From: Nostoc sp. JL33
GTDB taxonomy: Bacteria > Cyanobacteriota > Cyanobacteriia > Cyanobacteriales > Nostocaceae
Assembly: GCF_017114985.1 (NCBI RefSeq)
Contig: NZ_JABXKP010000064.1
Coordinates: 124,001 to 188,000, forward strand
DNA length: 64,000 nucleotides
Reading direction: 5' to 3'
Position numbers and translations under genes: made by a program. Positions 43,163 through 53,824 of this stretch are shown here, one piece after another; position 1 is the first letter of the stretch, and each line of letters starts with the position of its first letter. The notes below the pieces were generated by a model. That model saw only the letters and a list, made by a program, of their open reading frames with translations, made no database searches and was not told the DNA's origin.

Positions 43163-45100
43163 ATGACGAGCAGTTACAGTGCCGATCAGATTCAAGTTCT
43201 GGAAGGTCTGGAAGCCGTCCGCAAAAGACCAGGAATGTACATCGGTACCACTGGGCCGCGAGGACTCCACCATTTAGTTTACGAGGTGGTGGACAATTCA
43301 GTTGATGAGGCTTTGGCGGGTTATTGCACTCATATAGAAGTGGATATCAACGCTGATGGTTCTGTGACTGTAACAGATGATGGTCGCGGTATTCCTATCG
43401 ATACTCACTCGCGTACCGGGAAATCGGCTTTGGAAACCGTGATGACGGTACTGCACGCTGGTGGTAAGTTTGGCGGCGGTGGCTACAAAGTTTCTGGAGG
43501 ATTGCACGGGGTTGGTATTTCTGTTGTTAATGCCCTATCTGAAGTTGTAGAAGTTACAGTTTGGCGAGATAAAAAAGTTCATATCCAGCGCTATGAACGC
43601 GGTATCCCAGTTACTGAACTGCAAGTCAAGCCTTACAAAGAAGCTAGAACCGGAACTTCTGTTACTTTTAAGCCAGATACCCAAATATTCACTAATAGCA
43701 TTGAGTTTGACTACATCACTTTGTCAGGTCGCCTACGGGAATTGGCGTATCTGAATGCAGGTGTCAAAATTACCTTTACTGACCACCGTCTGGAACTGCT
43801 AAAAAGCGATACACCCAAGGTAGAATCCTACGAGTACAGGGGTGGTATTAAAGAATATATCGCCTACATGAACCGTGAAAAGCAGCCACTGCATGAAGAA
43901 ATTATCTATGTGCAGGGAGAACGGAACAACGTAATAGTGGAAGTTTCCTTGCAGTGGTGTACTGATGCTTACACGGATAATGTACTAGGTTTTGCCAACA
44001 ATATTCGCACGGTGGATGGTGGTACTCACTTAGAAGGCTTGAAGGCAGTTCTGACTCGGACATTAAATGCGATCGCTCGCAAGCGCAATAAAATTAAAGA
44101 GAATGAACCTAACCTCAGTGGCGAACACGTCCGCGAAGGTTTGACTGCTGTTATTTCCGTTAAAGTCCCAGATCCAGAATTTGAAGGACAAACCAAAACC
44201 AAACTCGGTAATACTGAAGTGCGGGGAATTGTCGATTCTTTGGTAGGAGAAGTCCTCACCGAGTACCTAGAATTTCATCCGGCGATCGCAGACTCAATTT
44301 TAGATAAAGCCATCCAAGCTTTCAAAGCCGCAGAAGCAGCCCGTCATGCGCGAGAATTAGTTCGGCGCAAATCGGTGTTGGAATCTTCGCCATTACCTGG
44401 TAAATTGGCAGATTGTAGTTCTCGTGACCCCAGCGAATCTGAGATATTCATCGTCGAAGGCGATTCAGCCGGTGGGAGTGCAAAACAAGGACGCGATCGC
44501 CGCACTCAAGCGATCTTGCCTCTACGTGGTAAAATTCTCAACATTGAAAAAACCGACGATGCCAAAATCTATAAAAATAACGAAGTTCAATCGTTAATTA
44601 CAGCACTTGGTTTAGGTGTTAAAGGTGATGAATTCGATTCTAACCAACTGCGCTATCACCGGATAGTGATTATGACGGACGCTGACGTAGATGGAGCGCA
44701 CATCCGTACTTTGTTGTTAACATTCTTTTATCGATATCAGCGAGCGCTCATCGAACAAGGCTTTATTTATATCGCTTGTCCCCCACTATTTAAAGTAGAA
44801 CGGGGACGTAATCATGAGTACTGCTATAGCGATCGCGAAAAAAATCAAGCAATCGCCAAATTTCCTGCTAACGCCAACTACACCATCCAACGCTTCAAAG
44901 GTTTGGGTGAAATGATGCCACAACAACTCTGGGACACCACCATGAACCCAGAAACCCGCAAAATGAAGCAAGTCGAAATTGAGGACGCCGCCGAAGCCGA
45001 TCGCATCTTCACAATTTTAATGGGCGATCGCGTCGCACCCAGACGAGAATTCATCGAAACCTATGGTTCTAAACTCAACTTCACCGATCTAGATATCTAA
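43163..45100 (+). CDS. gyrB: DNA gyrase subunit B
   Basis: ATPase subunit of DNA gyrase, 645 residues, the short form without the E. coli insert. The GHKL ATPase domain has [24 protein letters not shown] and [15 protein letters not shown]. The Toprim domain shows [15 protein letters not shown] and [21 protein letters not shown], and the C-terminal tail has [18 protein letters not shown] at 43163 with AGGAG at 43151 starts the conserved [20 protein letters not shown]; a longer reading from 43088 is not conserved. A clear terminator follows at 45140. Confidence 0.96.
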   Translation: MTSSYSADQIQVLEGLEAVRKRPGMYIGTTGPRGLHHLVYEVVDNSVDEALAGYCTHIEVDINADGSVTVTDDGRGIPIDTHSRTGKSALETVMTVLHAGGKFGGGGYKVSGGLHGVGISVVNALSEVVEVTVWRDKKVHIQRYERGIPVTELQVKPYKEARTGTSVTFKPDTQIFTNSIEFDYITLSGRLRELAYLNAGVKITFTDHRLELLKSDTPKVESYEYRGGIKEYIAYMNREKQPLHEEIIYVQGERNNVIVEVSLQWCTDAYTDNVLGFANNIRTVDGGTHLEGLKAVLTRTLNAIARKRNKIKENEPNLSGEHVREGLTAVISVKVPDPEFEGQTKTKLGNTEVRGIVDSLVGEVLTEYLEFHPAIADSILDKAIQAFKAAEAARHARELVRRKSVLESSPLPGKLADCSSRDPSESEIFIVEGDSAGGSAKQGRDRRTQAILPLRGKILNIEKTDDAKIYKNNEVQSLITALGLGVKGDEFDSNQLRYHRIVIMTDADVDGAHIRTLLLTFFYRYQRALIEQGFIYIACPPLFKVERGRNHEYCYSDREKNQAIAKFPANANYTIQRFKGLGEMMPQQLWDTTMNPETRKMKQVEIEDAAEADRIFTILMGDRVAPRREFIETYGSKLNFTDLDI

Positions 45101-45139
45101 TCTCAGTTCCCTAACACTACTTCAATAATTTGTGACATT

Positions 45140-45176
45140 GGTAATGGGTGATACGTTTTCACCCATTACCTTTTTT
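45140..45176 (+). terminator. Rho-independent terminator of gyrB
   Basis: GGTAATGGGTG (45140-45150) pairs with CACCCATTACC (45160-45170) and is followed by six T. It starts 40 bp after the stop codon. Confidence 0.9.
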
Positions 45177-45214
45177 ATAGTTTCTCCATCCCGATCTAAT
45201 CTATAACAATCCTA

Positions 45215-45552
45215 ATATCATGTCCGGCTAGACACTTGTCATTGCTAGCGTTGGCGCAGCCCAAGAAGAGAAGCAATCCCAAATCGCAAGCAAATTGCTT
45301 ATCTTCTCTACGAGATGCTGTTCGCGTTGCACTTCGTTCCGTACCCTAGACCTCTTGCAAAAGTGCCTAACACCCCACCCCCAACCCCTCCCCGCAAGCG
45401 GGGAGGGGAGACAAAGCGTAGCTTTGGCGGGGTGGGGTTCTTATTTTTGATTTATGCAAGAGGTCTCCTTCTCCTGGCAAAGACGCTACGCCAACGAATT
45501 CTCCAAACGAGTACGCAATGACATATCACAACTAATTTACCGGACATGATAT
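45215..45552. mobile_element. 338-bp element with 12-bp TIRs, hosting a nested element
   Basis: ATATCATGTCCG (45215-45226) and its exact complement CGGACATGATAT (45541-45552) bound a non-coding segment. It contains dispersed palindrome pieces (CTTCTCTACGAGATGC near 45302-45317) and a second TIR-bounded element at 45348-45466, suggesting successive insertions. Confidence 0.55.
45348..45466. mobile_element. 119-bp nested MITE-like element
   Basis: AGACCTCTTGCA (45348-45359) and TGCAAGAGGTCT (45455-45466) are perfect 12-bp TIRs. Inside, C-rich and G-rich arms (CACCCCACCCCC..GGGGTGGGG) and the hairpin CCCCTCCCCGC/GCGGGGAGGGG fold the element almost fully on itself. It encodes nothing. Confidence 0.65.
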
Positions 45553-45701
45553 AACATCTCGTTTCCAGCCAAAGGCTGGAAATGCCGATCATTGCGGCTC
45601 TCCCCATTGGGCATTAAGAGCCAGAGACTTCTTTTCGAGGCAATCTCTAAATACTGCTTCTAGACTAACTTTCACCTTAAGTTGACACCAATGAGCTTTT
45701 T

Positions 45702-45745
45702 CTGTGCCCCTACCGCGTGGTCTATTTAAGACGAAAATAGCTGTA
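45702..45745. mobile_element. Truncated copy of the 28314-28405 MITE
   Basis: CTGTGCCCCTAC..CGCGTGGTCTATTTA..GAAAATAGCTGTA matches the right half of the MITE found in the tnpB remnant. The other half is absent. A separate hairpin TTTCCAGCC/GGCTGGAAA lies at 45562-45582. Confidence 0.65.
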
Positions 45746-46135
45746 AAAAAATTTAGGTTTACTTAGTTACCACACAAATGGTAGGTCAGTGCTACATAAC
45801 TACAAAAATTCTCAATTTTTCAGTTAACAAATAACCATATAATTTACTTATTGTCAATATTTTACAAAAATTCAATGTTCTAGTGTTAGCAAAACTACCA
45901 ACTTTATTGTAAATTTAGTCAAGATAATACTATTTGCACTGACTAGCTGATTAATTTTCCCCACCAGCTAGAAACACATTTGTTATGCTTTAAGAAAATA
46001 ACTGAACATTATCTATCAAACAGCAGTTAATAAGTATCTTGAGGATTTGTGATCATAAAATGACAAAAACTTACTGAAATAAAAGGTATTTAAGTTTACA
46101 ATTGAGTTACGGAAAAAACTTTCCTAACCAAATCA

Positions 46136-46324
46136 TCAGGCATCTTCTGGGTTCTCTCTGTTGGAGGTAATGCCTAGTCCAACCAGACACCATCTGGCAG
46201 CAAACTTGTTAATATCTTCATGTAATGCCCTGGCGATCGCTATTGTATTGTATGTATCTAATGTACTTTTGCCTAAGATAGGACTATATTGGCGAGTTCG
46301 CAGGACAAATCGTTTTTTAATTGA
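46136..46324 (-). other. Small open frame without a normal start, possible gene remnant
   Basis: Between stops the minus strand encodes 62 codons containing YSPILGKSTLDTYNTIAIAR and ALHEDINKFAARWCLVGLG. Composition looks coding, including a translated HIP1 site, but no ATG, GTG or TTG is in frame. About 160 bp upstream on the same strand a second stop-free stretch encodes GKYNKGDGACLKAVNLLRTN. Both are unrecognised; decayed gene pieces or unknown short genes are possible. The remaining 45746-47199 spacer shows only AT-rich leader sequence for sigA, and a 103-codon minus-strand frame at 46709-47020 I do not trust. Confidence 0.25.
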
Positions 46325-47199
46325 TTAAAATATCCTTGTATACAATAAGAAGAGTTTGTCAAGATTCATAGGGCTGAAATCGCCACAGTGCGCTAACGTG
46401 TGAATAAGACCAAATTAGTTAAACCGAAATTGATCTGCTATCAGGTCGATTCTGCCACCGCCTCAACTCCTTAGTTAAGGTAATTAGTACGCAGAAGGTT
46501 AACTGCTTTCAGGCAAGCACCATCACCCTTGTTGTATTTACCCAAGGTCAACACCCGCTTTAGTCTGAGGAATGCGTAATTTATGAAGGAAATGTAAAAA
46601 TGGCTAGATTAAGACGAATCATCTGAGTTAACATACAATGCACTCTTTCTCAGTAATTTAGGTTGTGTAAAATACATGAAATTCGGCAAAAGCAAGCGTA
46701 CTTACTTTCTAAACTAATGAGAGGGTCACTGCAATTCCGAAAGTGGAGAAAAAATTTCCGGGTATAACTCCGGTTTTTAATGTCTTTTTGGAAATAGTGG
46801 CTAACAATTGCTGTAGGAGTTCATGATTAATACACAAAAACAGTACAATTTCTGTGAAACAGGCTACAATCGGAAGAGTCTTTATAGGAAAATCTGCCAA
46901 CAGTATGAACTCATTTGTATAGAGTGGCAAATTTTTTGATAAAGGCGAGCCTTTTTTTTGACCAGTTAGTTGAAAGCAATATGTGATAGCAACACATATA
47001 ACATTTACTAAGGTAAGCAAGTCACCTTTAGTAATTGCTTAAACTAAAGTAAAAACCCTCCGACCGGAGGTGTAAAACGTCCGAAAATATTTCTGGCAAA
47101 TCTGCCAAAAAGCTTTTTTCGGTTGACAAGTAGCTCGTTTAAAAGAGCAGTAAACACATCTTGAGTAATTGATTCTGCAAGGAGCATGAGGAACGCGGC

Positions 47200-48369
47200 A
47201 TGAACCAGGCTAACAACGTACTCGAAAGCATATATCAGCCTGACCTCGAAATAATAAATCAGCCTGAGCTCGAGTTAGAAGAACTCTTAATAGACGAAGA
47301 AGAGGACTTGCTGATCATCGATGAAGGTGACGAGGAATTTTTAGAGCCTCAGTCTGATGAGGACGACGCAAAGTCTGGAAAAGCCGCTAAATCGCGTCGT
47401 CGGACACAAAGCAAGAAAAAGCACTACACCGAAGATTCAATTCGGCTTTACTTGCAAGAAATTGGTAGAATTCGGCTGTTGCGGGCAGACGAAGAAATTG
47501 AATTGGCGCGGAAAATAGCCGATTTGTTGGAATTAGAGAGGGTGCGGGAAAGACTCTGTGAACAGCTGGATCGCGATCCTAGAGATAGTGAATGGGCAGA
47601 AGCAGTGCAACTGCCACTACCAGCCTTTCGTTATCGCCTCCATGTTGGTCGCAGGGCGAAAGACAAGATGGTGCAATCTAACCTCCGTCTTGTGGTTTCA
47701 ATTGCCAAAAAGTACATGAATCGTGGTTTGTCGTTCCAAGACTTAATTCAGGAAGGCAGTCTCGGTTTGATTCGTGCCGCTGAAAAGTTTGACCACGAAA
47801 AAGGCTATAAGTTCTCTACATACGCTACATGGTGGATTCGTCAAGCAATTACCCGCGCGATCGCAGATCAATCCCGCACGATTCGTCTTCCAGTTCACCT
47901 TTACGAAACCATCTCTCGGATTAAGAAAACTACCAAGCTGCTGTCTCAAGAGATGGGTCGCAAACCCACTGAAGAAGAAATCGCCACTCGCATGGAAATG
48001 ACCATTGAGAAGCTGCGGTTTATTGCTAAATCCGCCCAGTTACCTATTTCACTAGAAACGCCCATTGGTAAAGAAGAAGATTCTCGATTGGGCGATTTTA
48101 TTGAATCCGATGGTGAGACGCCAGAAGACCAAGTTTCCAAAAATCTTCTGCGCGAAGACCTCGAAAAAGTCCTCGACAGTCTCAGCCCTCGTGAACGGGA
48201 TGTTCTCAGACTGCGTTACGGCTTGGATGATGGTCGGATGAAGACCCTTGAGGAAATCGGACAGATTTTCAACGTCACCCGCGAACGCATTCGTCAAATT
48301 GAGGCGAAAGCACTCCGTAAGTTACGCCACCCAAATCGTAACAGCGTTCTCAAGGAATATATTCGGTAG
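47200..48369 (+). CDS. sigA: Principal sigma factor SigA (RpoD type)
   Basis: Group 1 sigma factor, 389 residues. An acidic N-terminal part (about 1-60) is followed by region 1.2 ([16 protein letters not shown]), region 2 ([26 protein letters not shown]; 2.3/2.4 [24 protein letters not shown]), region 3 ([16 protein letters not shown]) and region 4 ([18 protein letters not shown], with [23 protein letters not shown]). GAGG lies shortly before the ATG. The long upstream spacer fits a multi-promoter leader. A short GC hairpin CCTCCGACCGGAGG lies at about 47058. A strong terminator follows. Confidence 0.96.
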   Translation: MNQANNVLESIYQPDLEIINQPELELEELLIDEEEDLLIIDEGDEEFLEPQSDEDDAKSGKAAKSRRRTQSKKKHYTEDSIRLYLQEIGRIRLLRADEEIELARKIADLLELERVRERLCEQLDRDPRDSEWAEAVQLPLPAFRYRLHVGRRAKDKMVQSNLRLVVSIAKKYMNRGLSFQDLIQEGSLGLIRAAEKFDHEKGYKFSTYATWWIRQAITRAIADQSRTIRLPVHLYETISRIKKTTKLLSQEMGRKPTEEEIATRMEMTIEKLRFIAKSAQLPISLETPIGKEEDSRLGDFIESDGETPEDQVSKNLLREDLEKVLDSLSPRERDVLRLRYGLDDGRMKTLEEIGQIFNVTRERIRQIEAKALRKLRHPNRNSVLKEYIR

Positions 48370-48427
48370 TTATTGGTCATTTGTCAATAGTCATTTGTCA
48401 TTAGTCTTAGACAAATGACAAACAAAT

Positions 48428-48465
48428 AAAAAACCTGGTAGTGAATTAGCACTCCAGGTTTTTTT
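48428..48465. terminator. Bidirectional terminator between sigA and the HLIP gene
   Basis: AAAAAACCTGG (48428-48438) pairs with CCAGGTTTTTT (48454-48464), with AGTG/CACT extending the stem inward. Both strands end in a T-run, and the flanking genes are convergent. Confidence 0.88.
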
Positions 48466-48493
48466 ATTTATAGGTCATCTTGGATATTAAAGC

Positions 48494-48679
48494 TTATAGA
48501 ATGCCCCAAAAATGTAGGAAGCCTTGACCAGAAAAAAGCTCAACCAAAACGGCTGCTGAAAAGCCAATCATTGCCAAGCGACCGTTCCAAATTTCTGCTT
48601 GTGGGGTAAAGCCCCAACGCCAAGCGTTGCGATCTTCAATTACAGGAGTAGTTACTTTTGTTGTGGTTGCATTTGTCAT
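48494..48679 (-). CDS. High-light-inducible protein (HLIP/SCP family)
   Basis: A one-helix chlorophyll-binding protein of 61 residues, related to plant LHC helices; it protects photosystem II and chlorophyll synthesis under high light. The helix [20 protein letters not shown] carries the conserved E-x-x-N-G-R chlorophyll-ligand motif. The N-terminus ([16 protein letters not shown]) resembles the HliC/HliD-type group; the exact paralogue is not assigned. Convergent with sigA. Confidence 0.9.
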   Translation of the reverse strand: MTNATTTKVTTPVIEDRNAWRWGFTPQAEIWNGRLAMIGFSAAVLVELFSGQGFLHFWGIL

Positions 48680-48995
48680 GGTTCAGACTCCAAGCTTAAT
48701 TTTTAAGGTTTATTGCCTTATGTAAACTAATATAACAAATCTTTTCATAAAGTCAACATTTTTTATACTTTTGTTTCCATAGCTTGACATAAACATTAAC
48801 AGCTATTACTACAAATTAAAACATCGGCCTTCAGTTAGATTTACTGAGGCAGAAGAAATCTTATTTAGACTTTTACCGTCATAGACAATAATATATTGTT
48901 GAAACTAATTGTCAAGTAAATCATTTGCAGTGGTTGATTTACTATAGAGGTTATTATTTTTAAATTAAAAATTATTGATAATAAATGAAAACAGG

Positions 48996-49102
48996 ACTTA
49001 CGCAAACAATAGCTGAAAAGAATGATTTTTAGGTAGGGGCAATATCCTGCGGTCAGCTAAAGCTAGATGAATTGCCCCTACAGCATCTAGTTTTGCGTAA
49101 GT
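48996..49102. mobile_element. 107-bp MITE with ACTTACGCAAA ends
   Basis: ACTTACGCAAA (48996-49006) and TTTGCGTAAGT (49092-49102) are perfect inverted ends; inside, TAGGGGCAAT (49034-49043) pairs with ATTGCCCCTA (49071-49080). Non-coding, in the 615-base spacer upstream of the HLIP gene. Confidence 0.75.
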
Positions 49103-49144
49103 TCTAGGAGATATTTGGAGTTAAAAACACTTAGGAAGCTGCCC

Positions 49145-49177
49145 AGATCCCCGGCTTCTTCAAGAAGTCGGGGATCT
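49145..49177. repeat. Dispersed AGATCCCCG hairpin
   Basis: AGATCCCCGGCTTCTT and AAGAAGTCGGGGATCT form a near-perfect hairpin with a small loop. It is a widespread Nostocales palindrome, here about 120 bp past the topoisomerase stop codon. Confidence 0.7.
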
Positions 49178-49295
49178 AAATCCAGCGATTTAGTAAACAC
49201 CATCCCAATATTTTCTGCCGCCAATTCGTGAGGCGGCAGCCCTCTAAAAAGGCATTCCCAGTCGGAGACTCTTAACGAGATCAGCCCTAGATAAT

Positions 49296-51851
49296 TTACG
49301 ATCGCACTTCCGCCACGGTGATGATTTTTTCATCGCGGTTAAGTTGGAGGATGCTTTCACCTTTGACATCTCTACCTAAGAGCGGCACTGTTTCCACAGG
49401 TATCCGCACTACCCGCTCTTTATTCGTCACTAAAGCTACTTCGCCAGATGCGTTGGCGTAGCCCGCCGTTCGCGTAGCGTCTCGTAGAGAAGGCATCGCT
49501 ATGACCATACCAGCTAAGTTGTCAGTTTTGCTGGCAAATTTCAGCGCTTGCGTGCCTAAATCGCCGCGATTGGCCGCTCTTAACTGACTTGCAGCCATTC
49601 GCTTGGCATATCCTTCTTGAGTAACTAGCAGTAGTTGGTCATCTTTACCGACAGTGACACAGCCAACCATTTGCTGATTTTTCAATAACCGAAATGCTTG
49701 TAAACCCATCGCGGCGCGACCCATAATCGGTAATTGTTCATCATTGACTGCAAAGCGCAACAATCGCCCACCTGAACTAGCTAAAATTAGATGCTCCCCT
49801 GGAGTGTTGAACTGGGTAAACGACAATTCATCATCGTCTTTGAGCTTCAAAATTGTGATTCCGCGCCGAGTCAGGTTAGTAAATTCTTCCAGAGACAGAC
49901 GCTTAATTCGTCCCTGTTTTGTTAAGAGAATCATCTGCCTAGTTTCAAGATTTTCCGGCAGCAAAAAGCGGCTGACCACAGCTTCTTGAGCACCTTGAGC
50001 AGTACTACTGAGCATAGTAATCAAAGGTTTGCCCCGTGGAGAACGTCCAGTCGTTGGCGGAATTTCTCCCACATTCACAGGATAGACTTTGCCGCCACCG
50101 GTTAGTATTAGCAAGTCTTTTGCTGTGTCGGTCAACACAGTTTGGATAATGAAGTCATTATCGTGCAGACCATTTTCGCCTTTTGACTTTCTCCCAGATG
50201 GCTGGGTGCGACGGACATAACCCCGTTGGGTAAATTCTAAAATCGCCTCCTCTGCTGGCTGTTCTAATTTTGGATTTGGGATTTGGGATTTTGGATTGTC
50301 CTGATCATCTTCTGATCCTCTGTTCTTGTGATCCTCTGCCCTAGACTTTTGCTCCTCTCCTATTTTCGTCCGCCGGGGATCGTTGTACTTGCGCTTGAGC
50401 GATCGCAAATCTTTTTTCAGCGCCTTCAATAATTCCCGGCGATCGTTGAGTAACCGCTCCAACAAGCCAATTTGTTCACTTATCTGCTCAAATTCCTGCT
50501 GCAAATTTTGCTGTTCTAAACTGGTGAGGCGGCGCAATGGCATAGCCAGAATTGCATCTCCTTGTACCTCGCTCAAATCCAGTTGGCTACAAAGGTTAAT
50601 TTTTGCCGTACTGCCATCGGGAGCTTGGCGTAAAATTTGAATTACCTGATCCAAATTAGACAGCGCTTTCAGTAAACCTTCTACCAAATGTACACGGTTT
50701 TGAGCCTTTCCCAACTCGTAATTGTAGCGACGGTTCAGCGTCTGTTCTCGGAAACTCAAAAACTCCTGCAACAGTTGACGCAAACTTAATTGGCGGGGTT
50801 GTCCATCCACTATTGCTAGGAGAATTGCCCCAAAAGTCATTTGTAAGGCAGTTTGGTGATATAAATGCTGGAGAACTTCTTGGGGATTGGTATCGCGCTT
50901 GAGTTCAATTACCACTCGCATACCTTCGCGATCGCTCTCATCCCGAAGATCAGAAATTCCTTGCAAGCGACCTTGATTTACTAAGTCCGCTACCTTCTCA
51001 ATCCAGGCAGCCTTATTCACTTGATATGGCAATTCTGTAATGATAATTGCCGTCCGTCGCTTGCTTCCCCTACTGGCTGGAATTTCCTCCAGAGTCGCAA
51101 CTCCCCGCAGCAGAATCCCACCTTTACCTGTGGTGTATGCTTCCCGAATTCCCGCCTCACCAATTATTTCTCCACCAGTGGGAAAGTCTGGCCCTGGAAT
51201 TAGCTCAAATAATTTTTCATCTGGCAAATCTGGGTTGTCGATTAAGGCAATTAACCCATCGACAATTTCCCCCAAGTTGTGCGGTGGAACATTCGTCGCC
51301 ATTCCCACGGCAATACCAGAACAACCATTGAGCAACAGAAAGGGCAATTGAGCAGGTAGCACCGTTGGTTCTTGCTGGGAATTATCGAAGTTCCCCACAA
51401 ATTCCACGGTTTCTTCACCAATTTCTGTCAGCATTCCCTCATGGCTGATCGGCGCGAGGCGTGTTTCTGTGTAGCGCATCGCTGCTGGCGGGTCATTATC
51501 GACGCTGCCAAAGTTACCGTGTCCTGCTAACAAAGGATAGCGGCTAGAAAAATCCTGTACCAGCCTCACTAAAGCATCGTAAACTGATTGGTCGCCGTGA
51601 GGATGGTATTTACCCAACACATCACCCACTACACGCGCACATTTTCGATAGGGTCTATCTGGTATTAAACCGAGTTCGTGCATTGCATACAAAATGCGAC
51701 GATGCACTGGTTTTAAGCCATCACGCACGTCTGGTAGCGCTCGCCCGACAATCACGCTCATGGCATATTCTAGATAAGACCGTTGCATCTCGGTGTGCAG
51801 GGCTGTTGTAATTACCTGTCCCGTTGCGAGAAGGTTTAACTGTTTTGCCAT
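49296..51851 (-). CDS. gyrA: Type II topoisomerase subunit A (GyrA/ParC type) with two repeat-derived inserts
   Basis: An 851-residue DNA-cleaving subunit. The N-terminal domain has [36 protein letters not shown] and the catalytic Tyr in [13 protein letters not shown]-terminal beta-pinwheel blades follow from about residue 535. I do not see a canonical GyrA box (QRRGGKG); the equivalent place reads [10 protein letters not shown], so a ParC-like role cannot be excluded. Two unusual segments look repeat-derived: about residues 500-528 ([20 protein letters not shown], from spacer heptamers) and about 784-799 ([14 protein letters not shown], from a palindromic repeat). Neither breaks the frame. 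No partner B subunit gene is adjacent; gyrB is 4 kb away. Confidence 0.88.
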   Translation of the reverse strand: MAKQLNLLATGQVITTALHTEMQRSYLEYAMSVIVGRALPDVRDGLKPVHRRILYAMHELGLIPDRPYRKCARVVGDVLGKYHPHGDQSVYDALVRLVQDFSSRYPLLAGHGNFGSVDNDPPAAMRYTETRLAPISHEGMLTEIGEETVEFVGNFDNSQQEPTVLPAQLPFLLLNGCSGIAVGMATNVPPHNLGEIVDGLIALIDNPDLPDEKLFELIPGPDFPTGGEIIGEAGIREAYTTGKGGILLRGVATLEEIPASRGSKRRTAIIITELPYQVNKAAWIEKVADLVNQGRLQGISDLRDESDREGMRVVIELKRDTNPQEVLQHLYHQTALQMTFGAILLAIVDGQPRQLSLRQLLQEFLSFREQTLNRRYNYELGKAQNRVHLVEGLLKALSNLDQVIQILRQAPDGSTAKINLCSQLDLSEVQGDAILAMPLRRLTSLEQQNLQQEFEQISEQIGLLERLLNDRRELLKALKKDLRSLKRKYNDPRRTKIGEEQKSRAEDHKNRGSEDDQDNPKSQIPNPKLEQPAEEAILEFTQRGYVRRTQPSGRKSKGENGLHDNDFIIQTVLTDTAKDLLILTGGGKVYPVNVGEIPPTTGRSPRGKPLITMLSSTAQGAQEAVVSRFLLPENLETRQMILLTKQGRIKRLSLEEFTNLTRRGITILKLKDDDELSFTQFNTPGEHLILASSGGRLLRFAVNDEQLPIMGRAAMGLQAFRLLKNQQMVGCVTVGKDDQLLLVTQEGYAKRMAASQLRAANRGDLGTQALKFASKTDNLAGMVIAMPSLRDATRTAGYANASGEVALVTNKERVVRIPVETVPLLGRDVKGESILQLNRDEKIITVAEVRS
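49455..49500 (-). repeat. Dispersed palindromic repeat inside the topoisomerase gene
   Basis: GCGTCTCGTAGAGAAG (49477-49492) plus flanking CGTAGCCCGCCGTTCGCG belongs to the repeat family found in spacers at 6676-6691 and 57446-57461. Here it is translated as [14 protein letters not shown]. Confidence 0.85.
50271..50303 (-). repeat. Heptamer spacer repeat inside the topoisomerase gene
   Basis: TTTGGATTTGGGATTTGGGA-type heptamers, normally a spacer repeat, are read in frame as [13 protein letters not shown] between the cleavage core and the C-terminal pinwheel. Confidence 0.8.
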
Positions 51852-52134
51852 GAGTTTTTTCCCTGAAATTTAACTACACAAAAGCCGATGGAACTCAACA
51901 CTGCGGCAACCACAGCATAACGGATGAAATAGGATTCATAACAAAATTTTGATAGTCATAGAAGAAAAGGCAGTAGTATCATCCTTGATGACGAGGATGC
52001 AATTGACTATTAAAAAGGATGCAGACGACTATAATCTACATAAACTTAGTAGCCATGATACTTACCATGATTGCATTTCTTAATTTTGAATTCGGGAATT
52101 CTTGAATCCTCTCACCTCTATAACTAAAATTCTC

Positions 52135-52539
52135 ATGAAAACTGTTTTAATTGTCGAAGACGATCTAATTAATGCTCGTGTTTTTTCCAAAATTTTGTCC
52201 AAGCGTGGCGGCTTGGGTGTGAAACACACTGAAAATGTGGAAGAAGTCATAAAAATTGCCCAATCAGGAGAAGCAGACCTGATTTTGATGGATGTTTCTC
52301 TGTCTAGAAGTGTTTATCAAGGTAAATCTGTTGATGGAATCAAAATTACACAAATGTTAAAATCTGATCCCAAAACAGCAAACTTACCTGTTATTTTGGT
52401 GACAGCACATGCTATGGAAGGCGATCGCGAGAATTTTCTCAAGCAAAGCGGCGCTGATGGGTACATTTCTAAGCCTGTTGTTGACCATCAACAGTTTGTT
52501 GACCAAATCATCGCACTTCTACCCACAGACGACCACTAA
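52135..52539 (+). CDS. Stand-alone CheY-like receiver protein
   Basis: 134 residues, receiver domain only. Acidic residues VEDD (8-10), phosphoacceptor Asp53 in LILMDVSL, Thr in LVTAHA and Lys in YISKPVV are all present. The loop after Asp53 (SRSVYQGKSVDGIK) is longer than usual. No output domain, so it signals by protein contact, as CheY or DivK do. ATG at 52135 starts the domain; the longer reading from 52102 is unconserved. No kinase is adjacent. Confidence 0.87.
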   Translation: MKTVLIVEDDLINARVFSKILSKRGGLGVKHTENVEEVIKIAQSGEADLILMDVSLSRSVYQGKSVDGIKITQMLKSDPKTANLPVILVTAHAMEGDRENFLKQSGADGYISKPVVDHQQFVDQIIALLPTDDH

Positions 52540-52556
52540 GAATTAACGACTTATTT

Positions 52557-52599
52557 CAGGAATACTCGCCCGCCAATGTTTTTGGGCGACTAGTTCCTG
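52557..52599 (+). terminator. Hairpin downstream of the receiver gene
   Basis: CAGGAATACTCGCCC and GGGCGACTAGTTCCTG form an interrupted stem around a T-rich loop, 18 bp after the stop. The T-tract after the stem is weak. Confidence 0.45.
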
Positions 52600-52678
52600 T
52601 CTTAATTAGTATATATGTACTATAAAAAGGTACTGTTAGGCAAGTGGTAATAGGAGAGGGGAGAGGGGAGTGGGGAGT

Positions 52679-52796
52679 GGGGAATGGGGAATGGGGAATG
52701 GGGAATGGGGAATGGGGAATGGGGAATGGGGAGAATGAAAAATTACCTCTTTCCCATCTACTCCCTACTCCCTACTCCCTACTCCCTACTCCTATT
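52679..52796. repeat. GGGGAAT heptamers facing TACTCCC heptamers
   Basis: Seven tandem GGGGAAT copies (52679-52727) are followed by about five TACTCCC copies (about 52758-52796) that run into the TPR gene stop. The G-rich and C-rich arrays could pair imperfectly as a long hairpin. Confidence 0.85.
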
Positions 52797-53679
52797 GGGT
52801 AGGCTGTTTTCCAGGGGTTGATGATGAGTTTTCTCGTTGGAGTAGGGCTGCTTGAATACGGGGTAATTCTAGGAATTTTTTCGTATCAGACAGTAGGCGA
52901 TCGCCCCAGAGATTTTCTTTGAGGAAATCCAAATTAGCATAGCGCGAATCGATGCGGAGTGCAGATTCTCCCAAGGTTAGTCCTTGTTGGCGTTCGCCTT
53001 TACTATACAGTGCCACTGCCAAGGCTAATAAAGGCTCTGCGGCTTGCTTCTCAAGGGTTATAGCAGATTGCCATCGCTTAATCGCTTCCGGAATATTACC
53101 CTGTTCGTAGTTGATTAAGCCAATATTGTTGAGCGCCGGCCAGAATTTTTTATCTTGGGAGACGGCTTTATCGTACTGGGCGATCGCATCTGGCAATCGC
53201 CCCAGCAGATAGTAAGCATTACCCAAATCAAATAACCCCTCTGGATCATTGGGTTTTAACTTCAAACCATCTTGGTAATTGACAAGAGCTGCTTGGTAAT
53301 TTTTCTGCTGAAAATTAGCTGAACCCAAAGCAAACAGAATATCACCATTTTTGGGGTTGATAGCTTGCGCTTTTTTCAGGCTAGCGATCGCCCCGTCAAA
53401 CTCTTTTGTTTGCAGTTGCAATCCACCTAAGAGCAACCACACCTTATCATTCCCAGGAGCCAGTTGACTAGCCAGCCGCGCTCGTGGCAAAGCTAAATCA
53501 ACCTGTTGAAACTGAGCTAGTTGAGCCGCCTCTTGTGCCAAGCTCAACCCCTGCTTCTCTAACTTTGTCGCATCTAGTTGCAATGTATGGGGTATTAATG
53601 CCTGCGCGTTAGCGGCTTTTGGCATACTCCACAAACTACAGACCATTAGAAAAGAAATCAAACGAACATATTTAGGCAC
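52792..53679 (-). CDS. Exported TPR-repeat protein
   Basis: 295 residues. A signal peptide (about 1-25, ending KAANAQ) is followed by tetratricopeptide repeats from about 65 to 250, for example AIASLKKAQAINPKNGDILFALGSANF, ALVNYQDGLKLKPNDPEGLFDLG and AIAQYDKAVSQDKKFWPALNNIG, each shown here as 34-residue units. It probably scaffolds a periplasmic or thylakoid-lumen complex; the partner is unknown. The start is GTG at 53679. Divergent from the tetR-family gene, which may share its 145-bp regulatory spacer. Confidence 0.82.
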   Translation of the reverse strand: MPKYVRLISFLMVCSLWSMPKAANAQALIPHTLQLDATKLEKQGLSLAQEAAQLAQFQQVDLALPRARLASQLAPGNDKVWLLLGGLQLQTKEFDGAIASLKKAQAINPKNGDILFALGSANFQQKNYQAALVNYQDGLKLKPNDPEGLFDLGNAYYLLGRLPDAIAQYDKAVSQDKKFWPALNNIGLINYEQGNIPEAIKRWQSAITLEKQAAEPLLALAVALYSKGERQQGLTLGESALRIDSRYANLDFLKENLWGDRLLSDTKKFLELPRIQAALLQRENSSSTPGKQPTQ

Positions 53680-53771
53680 ACTACCGCCTTTAAGCCACTA
53701 ATCAAAGAATCTTTCAGCTAGCTTAAACGATCTCCGCTGTTGACGGTAGCAAAATCTTACGTCATTAGCTG

Positions 53772-53823
53772 TTGACATCCCGATCACAAAAGCAATATAT
53801 TAATAAGTAATCACTTACTTATT
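53772..53823 (+). promoter_or_regulatory. Promoter with overlapping TetR-type operator
   Basis: TTGACA (53772-53777), an 18-bp spacer, and TATATT (53796-53801) form a near-consensus promoter. AATAAGTAA (53802-53810), TCAC, TTACTTATT (53815-53823) is a perfect 9-bp inverted repeat lying on the expected start site and ending 1 bp before the ATG. This is the expected layout for an autorepressed TetR gene. Confidence 0.75.
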
Positions 53824-53824
53824 T

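Noticed and set aside
46709-47020. 103-codon minus-strand frame upstream of sigA
   Set aside because: No family resemblance; it lies in the AT-rich sigA leader and has no clear ribosome site.
52679-52796. CRISPR array
   Set aside because: Units are 7 bp with no spacers; this is a tandem heptamer repeat. No CRISPR array was seen anywhere in the window.
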